Source of the DNA: Aulosira sp. FACHB-615 | Lineage (GTDB): Bacteria; Cyanobacteriota; Cyanobacteriia; Cyanobacteriales; Nostocaceae | Assembly: GCF_014698045.1 (NCBI RefSeq) | Contig: NZ_JACJSE010000004.1 | Coordinates: 124,001 to 188,000, forward strand | DNA length: 64,000 nt | Direction: 5' to 3' | Shown: positions 57,819 through 64,000 of the stretch, piece by piece | Layout of the letters: each line of letters begins with the position of its first letter | How positions within the stretch are numbered: position 1 is the first letter of the stretch | The notes under the pieces: generated by a model | What the model saw: only the letters and a program-made list of their open reading frames with translations | Told to the model about the DNA's origin: nothing | Database searches by the model: none | Position numbers and translations under genes: made by a program

Positions 57819-58994
57819 CTATCGTTTGCTAAGAATCTTGCCACTGAGATTAACCGTGTAAGTCAGTGATTTCTGAAAATTTGTCACCGTGACATTCCAA
57901 CCGTCAAGGCGCTGCGTTGGTATGCAAGGTTCATTGGGTGCAGCTGTGGGACTGTGGAAACAATAGAATCTTGGTGCAACTTGGGTAATGCTAAGATTGG
58001 CAATGGGTTGTTTCAAGTCTGATTGGGCGGCGTTGAATACTGTGCGAGCGATCGCAGTTGGTAAGTCATCAGTGCGGTTGGGAAGTCCGGCGATCGCTTC
58101 GGTGCGAATATTAACTTTATCACTGCTAATCCGGTATATTTGCTGTGCTTGGGGCTTTCCCGCCACCGTTACCCGATAACCCCGGATTGTTTGTTGAGCG
58201 CAGGATTCGGCTAAATTACCTAATCCTAAACAGCTATCAGTAAAGGTTTGAGGCTCGATTTTAGTAATCAGAACAACTGAGGGTAAGATTTGCAAGTGAT
58301 AGCTGGCGATACTCTTGATTTCGTTAACCACCGAAATCGGTAAGCCGCGTTCAATCACAGGATTAGTACGTGCAATCAATTGTAAATCGTCGGCTCTTTC
58401 ACCTCGAAATACCCAACTTTGGCGTTGGTGGGGAATGGTAATTTTCCAGCCTTGGCTGAGAAAGGGATCGCAAGCATTAGGGGCAGAAATATTTTCACAA
58501 CCGCTTGCCCAAGTTGTCTTTTCAGATGAAATATTAGCTAATAAAGGTTGTCCAGGATAGCCCCACTGTTTCGCTTGTTGAATCGCTGCTGTGATCATTG
58601 CCGTTGGCGGAATTTCTTGAGCAGGTTTTCCTAGAGAATGGATGTTTTGCCCGTTCCTTTGCATCAAGACTCTAAAGTTACCATTATCAGTGGTGAAATA
58701 GACCAAATTTTGACGCTGATCGGCGATCGCAATTTTCCAGTAAGGTACAGGATTGTACATCCACATATCGCCCTTACCAATTCGAGCAACTTGAACGACT
58801 TTTGCAGTATTATCAAGTTTCTCTTTGGCGATCGCATCTTGAAGCACTTGTTGAGCGATCGTCTTTGCTTGTGGTGTAGTCAAAATTTGCGGATTAGCAA
58901 CGGTAGATTGTAAGGGAATTAGGGAACTAGAAAAAAGCAGACATCCGATAATAGTTGATTTTAATAAGGCTTGGTGGGAAAAGTGTTGCAGCAT
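57819..58994 (-). CDS. Exported protein with three PepSY-like repeats
   Basis: A secreted protein of about 391 residues from the ATG at 58994 (an in-frame TTG at 59036 is less likely). A signal peptide (about 10-33, including LLKSTIIGCLLFSSSLIPLQS) is followed by three repeats of a domain that starts with a helix (AKTIAQQVLQDAIAKEK) and continues with strands containing WKIAIADQ, GWKITIPHQ and GWNVTVTN. Conserved cysteine pairs (CENISAPNAC; CLGLGNLAESC; CFHSPTAAPNEPC) lie once per repeat, which suggests disulphides outside the cytoplasm. The repeats resemble PepSY inhibitory domains; the target is unknown. It may share a transcript with the protein at 55632. Confidence 0.78.
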   Translation of the reverse strand: MLQHFSHQALLKSTIIGCLLFSSSLIPLQSTVANPQILTTPQAKTIAQQVLQDAIAKEKLDNTAKVVQVARIGKGDMWMYNPVPYWKIAIADQRQNLVYFTTDNGNFRVLMQRNGQNIHSLGKPAQEIPPTAMITAAIQQAKQWGYPGQPLLANISSEKTTWASGCENISAPNACDPFLSQGWKITIPHQRQSWVFRGERADDLQLIARTNPVIERGLPISVVNEIKSIASYHLQILPSVVLITKIEPQTFTDSCLGLGNLAESCAQQTIRGYRVTVAGKPQAQQIYRISSDKVNIRTEAIAGLPNRTDDLPTAIARTVFNAAQSDLKQPIANLSITQVAPRFYCFHSPTAAPNEPCIPTQRLDGWNVTVTNFQKSLTYTVNLSGKILSKR

Positions 58995-59093
58995 AGAATA
59001 TTGATTGAAAAATATCAGTAAATCTTGCAGTTTCAAGTTAGCTAATAAATACTCAGACTCAGGATTGAGTTACAGATTTGGAAACAAAATAAA

Positions 59094-59121
59094 TGTTGGG
59101 TTTCGTTCCTCAACCCAACCT
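59094..59121. repeat. GTTGGGTTTCGTTCCTCAACCC hairpin
   Basis: A short imperfect palindrome, GTTGGGTTTCG...CAACCCAACC, shared with 18295-18321 and 55356-55382. It is a small interspersed hairpin repeat. Confidence 0.65.
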
Positions 59122-59293
59122 ACAATTTTCCTTGTGACCATTTTTCTGTGTATTTCTTTGTACCTTTGCGCCTTTGCGTGAGATAAAAAAATTGGTTCAT
59201 TTACCTGAAAATCGCTGTAACTTTTTACTTTTGCCTTGTTCGGTCATATTTGTATGATGCTTGATGCGTATTGTCATTGTCAGCCGGAAGAAA

Positions 59294-59389
59294 TCTGGTT
59301 TTTTCAGGCGATAAATTCTGGTTTTTTCCGGAAAAATCCTGCTAACTATTCCCCATCACTAGGTGATAACGGTTTCTTCTGGTTGTTTG
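59294..59389 (+). promoter_or_regulatory. TCTGGTTTTTTC direct repeats before the ATPase pair
   Basis: TCTGGTTTTTTC occurs at 59294-59305 and 59317-59328, 23 bases apart (about two helical turns). A weaker third copy, TCTGGTTGTTTG, is at 59378-59389. The set lies 70-160 bases before the ATPase start and could bind a transcription factor. Confidence 0.5.
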
Positions 59390-59455
59390 GGTATTAGGGG
59401 GAATTATTGAGAAATCCTATGTTAGAAGATAAACATCGCTTTCTAGTTTAGGGTT

Positions 59456-60745
59456 ATGAGCTTAGACGCTGGATTTCAATGGAATGCTACTCAACAACTC
59501 GTTGATCAGTTGATGCTACAGACTACGCAAAAGCATCTGAGTGATGTTGAAATCCAAGTTTTGCAGGGTGCATGGGAAGGTAAAACCTATGAAGCGATCG
59601 CGGCTGAGTCTTATCTTACCGTGAAGTATGTTAGTGAAGTTGGCGGGCGGTTGTGGCAATTGCTGTCAGAAGCACTCCAAGAAGAGGTGAAGAAAACCAA
59701 TTTTCGCCAAGCTCTTCAGCGACGATGGCAAACCCATCAGCCCCAATCTTACCAGGGAATTCAGCATCAACCATCTCAGTGGGAATTTTGTTGTGCAGAG
59801 ATTGATAAACCAGGGGCTTTACTCCGCATTAAAGCACCAATTCAGTTTGGTAAAACCACACTTATGGCGCAAATTCTCAAGTATGCCCAACAACAAGGAT
59901 ATCGGGCGATCGCTATCAATTTGCGGGATGCGGTTATTGATGATTTTGACAGTTTAGATAGTTTCTTACAGTGGTTTATTGCTAGTGTTACCTATGCGCT
60001 GAATTTAACGGTGGATATCGAAACTCATTGGCGCAAAAGTTTAGGCAATAGCAAAATCAAATGTAGAACTTATTTACAAAAATATCTCTTAACTGATGAT
60101 ATCCCTTTAGTCATTGCCTTAGATGAAGTGGATCGCCTATTTACTCATCAATTAATTGCCGGTGAATTTCTGGGAATGCTGAGAACTTGGCATGAAGATG
60201 CTAAAACCAAATTGCTTTGGACTCAGTTACGTTTGATAGTTGTTCACACTGAAGTTTACACCCAAATTGATATTAACCAATCACCATTTAACGCAGGTAC
60301 AGAAATTCAACTAACAGAACTAAATTCCACAGAAATTCTCACTTTACTAAATCAGTATCAATTGCACTGGAGTCAGCAAGAAATAAAAAAATTAACTGCA
60401 ATTGTTGGTGGACATCCTTACCTTGTCACCTTGACTTTACAATCTCTGGCTCAAAACCCAACTTCCCTTGAGCAATTGCTTAATACCGCAGCAACTCCCA
60501 ATAGTATCTACCGCAGCCATCTAGAAAGGCAATGGCATAAGCTACAAACTCATTCTCATTTACTTGCACCATTGAAAGCGATCGCTTCAGCTGATGCTGC
60601 TATTTCCATTCAACCACACTTCCATCTCGATGATGTGGTGAAACTCTATGACTTGGGATTAATCCAACTACAGCAACACCAAGTATCTATACGCTACGAA
60701 CTTTACCGTCAATATTTTCGTGAACGTTTGGGAATTCAAACATGA
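59456..60745 (+). CDS. AAA-like ATPase with N-terminal helix-turn-helix (AAA_35/vMAP type)
   Basis: A 429-residue protein. The N-terminal part (about 28-88) is a helix-turn-helix-like domain of the kind found in vWA-MoxR-associated proteins (LSDVEIQVLQGAWEGKTYEAIA; KYVSEVGGRLWQLL). The ATPase has an unusual Walker A, APIQFGKT (127-134), with Ala for the first Gly, and Walker B LVIALDEVD. GHPYLV is the sensor motif shared with the STAND group. A winged helix ends the protein. It overlaps the next gene by four bases (ATGA), so the two are coupled. Likely part of a conflict or signalling module; no effector enzyme is visible. Confidence 0.82.
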   Translation: MSLDAGFQWNATQQLVDQLMLQTTQKHLSDVEIQVLQGAWEGKTYEAIAAESYLTVKYVSEVGGRLWQLLSEALQEEVKKTNFRQALQRRWQTHQPQSYQGIQHQPSQWEFCCAEIDKPGALLRIKAPIQFGKTTLMAQILKYAQQQGYRAIAINLRDAVIDDFDSLDSFLQWFIASVTYALNLTVDIETHWRKSLGNSKIKCRTYLQKYLLTDDIPLVIALDEVDRLFTHQLIAGEFLGMLRTWHEDAKTKLLWTQLRLIVVHTEVYTQIDINQSPFNAGTEIQLTELNSTEILTLLNQYQLHWSQQEIKKLTAIVGGHPYLVTLTLQSLAQNPTSLEQLLNTAATPNSIYRSHLERQWHKLQTHSHLLAPLKAIASADAAISIQPHFHLDDVVKLYDLGLIQLQQHQVSIRYELYRQYFRERLGIQT

Positions 60746-63700
60746 ACAATTACAACCATTATCAAGTCGGTGGTAGTTTACGAGAAGGTACTGAAATTTA
60801 CGTTCATCGTCAAGCCGATAGTGATTTATATACAGGACTAAAAGCGGGAATATTTTGCTATGTTCTCAACTCTAGACAAATGGGTAAATCGAGTTTAAGA
60901 GTGCGTACCATGTCGCACTTACAGTCAGAAGGATTTGTTTGTGTTGCTTTTGAAATGCGCGAACTCTGCGTTTATCAAGTGAGCGCAGATGAATTTTATG
61001 GAGGATTTGTCAGCCATTTTGCTAGTGAACTTAACATTGAAATTGATTTAGAATCTTGGTGGTCTCAAAATACTTTGCTACATCCATTTTTGCGGCTGAG
61101 TAAATTTGTGGAAGAAGTTTTATTAGCAAATATCTCTCAGCAAATTATCGTTTTTGTAGATGAAATTGACAGTATTCTCAATCTAGAATTTAAGGATGAT
61201 TTTTTTGCTTTTGTGAGATATTGCTACAACAAACGCGCTGATAAACCCGAATTTCAAAGGTTAACCTTTGCCCTATTTGGTGTGGCTACACCCACTGATT
61301 TAATCGCAGATAATAAATTTACACCACTAAATGTAGATAGTCGCGCCATCGAACTTACAGGTTTTCAATTGTCCGAAGCTAAACCCCTGGAACAAGGCTT
61401 AATTGAGGTGGCTGCAAATCCTACTAAGGTGATGGCAGAAATTTTGAGTTGGACTGGTGGACAACCATTTTTAACTCAATGGTTATGTCAACTAATTAAT
61501 ACATCAAATACTTTTATTGCATCGGGATGGGAAACTTCAGCAGTAGAAGCGATTGTGCGATCGCAAATGATCGAACATTGGTTAGCAAATGACCGACAGC
61601 AGCATTTTCAAACAATTCGCGATCGCATTCTCCACAATAAATCTTTGGCTTGTTGGTCATTAGGACTTTATCAGCAATTGCTCAATCAAGGGGAACTTTC
61701 GGCTGAAGATAGCTGGGAGTTAATGCAGTTGTGTCTTTCTGGTTTGGTTGTCAAACGTCAAGGCAAATTGAGCATCTATAATCGCATCTACGCCACTGTT
61801 TTTGATTATACCTGGACAGAACAAGTTTTGCGGGCTATCCGTCCCTATGGTGCAGAACTCACCGCTTGGGAAATTGCTCAAGATGCTCAATATTTGCTGC
61901 AAAATGAATCCTTGCAGTGGGCGTTGGTTTGGGCAAAAGGATTGAGTTTGAGTCATAGTGATTATCAATTTTTATCCGCCAGTCAAGCCCAAGAACTAGC
62001 GATCGCCCAATCCAAAACCCAAACAGCAATACAACAAGAAACTCAAGCAATTGGGCGATTAAAAACCGTGCAACATCAAACCAAAAAACAATTGCGAATT
62101 GGCGCGATCGCGCTTTCTGCGGCTGTAATTAGCACCATCGGCACGTTTTTTTACTTCCAGCAATCAGAACAGCAACTCAGAACCAATGCAGATATCTTAA
62201 ATTTACAACAAGAAGGAAGTCGAATTTTGCAAGTGCGTGCAGATGGGAACCAGCTGAAGGATTTGCTAGGGGCGATGAAATCAGCGCAAAGGCTCAAACA
62301 ATTGACCAAACAGCATTCTTTTAAACATTTACCCACCCATACGCCTTTATTTGCCCTACAAGCTGTTCTGTCCACGATTAATGAGCAAAATCGTTGGCAT
62401 TTAGAAAGTCCGGCGGTAGCGATCGCCTTTAGCCGTGATGGACAAAAACTAGCAACTGGAGGAGAAGACGGGGCGATAACTCTTTGGACACTACAGGGAA
62501 AGAAAATTCAGACAATCAAAACTCACAAAACTAAAACTCTCCAGGGCTTCCCCATTTCCATTTCTTCTCTGAGTTTTAGTCCTGATGGTCAGTATATTGT
62601 CTCTGCTGATTCCGATTATGAAATCCAGGTTTGGCATCTCAAAACAGGTACTCTTGTCAATAAACTAAAACTCGATCAAGAAACTCTTAGCGATGTCCAA
62701 TTCACAAATGACAACAATATTGTGGTAGTCAACGCCTTTGGCAAAGTTGCAGTCTTGAATTTGCAATGGAAATTACTTTACACCAGGCAGATTGCTCCAC
62801 CTCAACAGGGTATTGACCTTACTATTAGTTTAGAAGGCGATGCAATTGTGTTTATCAATGCCCAAGGAAAACCGGAAGTTATAGACATTAAAACTGGTGC
62901 GTTAATCAAAACCTATCCTAACATTAACCATAATTTAGGCGAGCGCCTTTGGCACAGTTTCCGCACAAAAGATGGTGCTTACATTTCCGCCAATCTCAAC
63001 ACCCTCAAATTATGGCATCCAGACGGAACTTTACAAGCAGAAATCAAAACTCATCAATTACTGGTTTCAGGTTTTAGTTTTAGCTTTGATGGTTCTGTCA
63101 TCGCCACGAGTCACCCAGATGGGATGCTGAAACTTTGGAAAATCCATCCTCAAAAAATCTCCACTCCATTGACACCACCAATACAAACTCCCCGTGTAGT
63201 TGTGGGAAATCAGCAACGCATCAACCGCATACAACTACCGGGTGAGAAACTAAAAATTGCTGGGGCAAAATCTGATGCTCAAAATAGAATTATGGATGCC
63301 ACTCTGAGTCCTGATGGACAGACAATTGCTGCGACAAAATTCAATGGAGAAATGACATTATATAAGGCAGATGGCAGCGAACTCATAACAATACAAACTA
63401 ATCTACCGGAAAGTGTGATTAAATTTAGTCCCGATGGTTCGCGCTTAGTTTTGTTATCAATTCGTCAGCAAAAAATACAATTCAGGTTAGCAAATGGGGA
63501 TTTAATTAAAGAAATGGATGCGGCTCATTCTAAACCAGGAATCGAATTTAGTCCTGATGGCAAAGAGTTGGCAATTTCTGGTAATCAACCCGATAAAATT
63601 CAACTTTGGAGTAGTGAAGGTAAATTTTTAAAGACTATCAAAGATGCAGATTCCCTCTACTTTAGCCCCAACAATCAAACCTATATTACAGTAACTTCTG

Positions 63701-64000
63701 GTAATACCCCCACACGCACCCTGCGCCTATGGAGAAGAGACGGAAAACTGCTCAAAACCCTATCAGGACAACCAAATGAAATCACTACAATGGGATTTTC
63801 CCCCAGTGGGCAGTTTATGGTTGGCGATCGCTTTGGTAAACTGGTAGTCTGGTCGGCTGAGGGTAATCTCATCCAAACCCTCAATCATGGCGCAGCGATT
63901 ATTGATATCGCTCACCGTAACGATGGACAGCAGTTGGCGACAGTGGGAATTGATCAAAATATCAAACTTTGGCGTTCTGATGGTACGCTCATTCGCACAC
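60742..64000 (+). CDS. AAA-like ATPase-transmembrane-WD40 protein (3' end beyond the window)
   Basis: The frame is open from the ATG at 60742, overlapping the previous stop, to the window end (1086 residues seen). An AAA_35-like ATPase comes first: Walker A NSRQMGKS (43-50), Walker B IIVFVDEID (about 135-143) and the TGGQPFLTQWL sensor (about 238). A winged-helix region and a membrane helix (about 450-471) follow. From about 550 WD40 repeats begin (FSRDGQKLATGGEDGAITLW; SFSPDGQYIVSA; FSPDGKELAISG), probably a beta-propeller of seven or more blades. It resembles cyanobacterial WD40/STAND proteins with a sensing propeller. Ligand and partner unknown; coupled to the ATPase at 59456. Confidence 0.88.
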   Translation, partial: MNNYNHYQVGGSLREGTEIYVHRQADSDLYTGLKAGIFCYVLNSRQMGKSSLRVRTMSHLQSEGFVCVAFEMRELCVYQVSADEFYGGFVSHFASELNIEIDLESWWSQNTLLHPFLRLSKFVEEVLLANISQQIIVFVDEIDSILNLEFKDDFFAFVRYCYNKRADKPEFQRLTFALFGVATPTDLIADNKFTPLNVDSRAIELTGFQLSEAKPLEQGLIEVAANPTKVMAEILSWTGGQPFLTQWLCQLINTSNTFIASGWETSAVEAIVRSQMIEHWLANDRQQHFQTIRDRILHNKSLACWSLGLYQQLLNQGELSAEDSWELMQLCLSGLVVKRQGKLSIYNRIYATVFDYTWTEQVLRAIRPYGAELTAWEIAQDAQYLLQNESLQWALVWAKGLSLSHSDYQFLSASQAQELAIAQSKTQTAIQQETQAIGRLKTVQHQTKKQLRIGAIALSAAVISTIGTFFYFQQSEQQLRTNADILNLQQEGSRILQVRADGNQLKDLLGAMKSAQRLKQLTKQHSFKHLPTHTPLFALQAVLSTINEQNRWHLESPAVAIAFSRDGQKLATGGEDGAITLWTLQGKKIQTIKTHKTKTLQGFPISISSLSFSPDGQYIVSADSDYEIQVWHLKTGTLVNKLKLDQETLSDVQFTNDNNIVVVNAFGKVAVLNLQWKLLYTRQIAPPQQGIDLTISLEGDAIVFINAQGKPEVIDIKTGALIKTYPNINHNLGERLWHSFRTKDGAYISANLNTLKLWHPDGTLQAEIKTHQLLVSGFSFSFDGSVIATSHPDGMLKLWKIHPQKISTPLTPPIQTPRVVVGNQQRINRIQLPGEKLKIAGAKSDAQNRIMDATLSPDGQTIAATKFNGEMTLYKADGSELITIQTNLPESVIKFSPDGSRLVLLSIRQQKIQFRLANGDLIKEMDAAHSKPGIEFSPDGKELAISGNQPDKIQLWSSEGKFLKTIKDADSLYFSPNNQTYITVTSGNTPTRTLRLWRRDGKLLKTLSGQPNEITTMGFSPSGQFMVGDRFGKLVVWSAEGNLIQTLNHGAAIIDIAHRNDGQQLATVGIDQNIKLWRSDGTLIRT

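Larger units (their letters stand above)
59037..59455. other. Intergenic region with hairpin and direct repeats
   Basis: It holds the GTTGGGTTTCGTTCCTCAAC hairpin (59094-59121), a GCGCCTTTGCGTGAG fragment also seen near 26540, and the direct repeats annotated at 59294. No gene is visible. The ATG of the ATPase at 59456 has only a weak ribosome-binding site. Confidence 0.5.

Noticed and set aside
1..64000. tRNA, rRNA, complete insertion sequence or prophage
   Set aside because: No transposase, integrase or phage structural gene and no cloverleaf with a CCA-type acceptor end were seen on either strand. A tRNA scan would settle it.

Overview
The window is chromosomal DNA of a filamentous, probably heterocyst-forming cyanobacterium (Nostocales: Nostoc, Calothrix or Tolypothrix relatives). 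The evidence is the many HIP1 octamers (GCGATCGC), chlorophyll and haem genes of oxygenic phototrophs (acsF, hemF), two group 2 sigma factors, a XisH/XisI pair, DevBCA-type exporter genes, heptamer short tandem repeats, and several families of short hairpin-rich repeats between genes. Coding density is moderate. There are no rRNA or tRNA genes, no CRISPR array and no intact insertion sequence.

Layout. 0.4-10 kb: two SigB/D-type sigma factors (416, 9118) bracket XisH/XisI, a Uma2 nuclease, an exported protein, a cobalamin adenosyltransferase, a broken macro-domain gene, a deoxyhypusine-synthase-like enzyme lying between inverted copies of a repeat, a phosphotransferase and a small conserved protein. 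10.5-14 kb: three oxygen-using enzymes (Delta-9 desaturase, HemF, AcsF). hemF and acsF are divergent, and each has a palindrome just upstream. 14-18 kb: a VapBC-type module, a pentapeptide protein, a nitronate monooxygenase, a tandem PTPS fusion and an orphan antitoxin. 18.9-26.2 kb: three P-loop (STAND-like) ATPases. Two of them continue through a membrane segment into an extracytoplasmic solute-binding domain, and these receptor halves are almost identical apart from short divergent patches. 26-31.7 kb: Uma2, a J protein, CysK next to an Rrf2 regulator, a diheme cytochrome c and an SDR. 31.8-46 kb: a largely co-oriented block with two alpha/beta hydrolases, three diheme c-type proteins (one RoxA-sized), an Old Yellow Enzyme-family reductase, a mini-lipoxygenase, an ABM-domain protein and a saccharopine-dehydrogenase-like oxidoreductase. 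This looks like an oxidative lipid or isoprenoid pathway and is the best candidate for an undescribed system. 46-52.8 kb: a PIN toxin/antitoxin pair, then a DevB gene converging on devC-devA, with DevA fused to two cyclic-nucleotide-binding domains. 53-64 kb: a CBM20-SGNH-DUF1796 fusion, two exported proteins, and an overlapping pair of AAA-like ATPases, the second with WD40 repeats and cut by the window end.

How the genes may work together. The 31.8-46 kb genes suggest that acyl chains are released by hydrolases, dioxygenated by the lipoxygenase or diheme oxygenases, and reduced by the OYE-like and SDR-type enzymes. The 20-26 kb proteins look like transmembrane receptors with an outer ligand-binding half and an inner STAND switch. 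The rest is housekeeping metabolism with scattered toxin-antitoxin and repeat-derived material. All assignments come from reading the sequence and recalled family motifs; no search was run.
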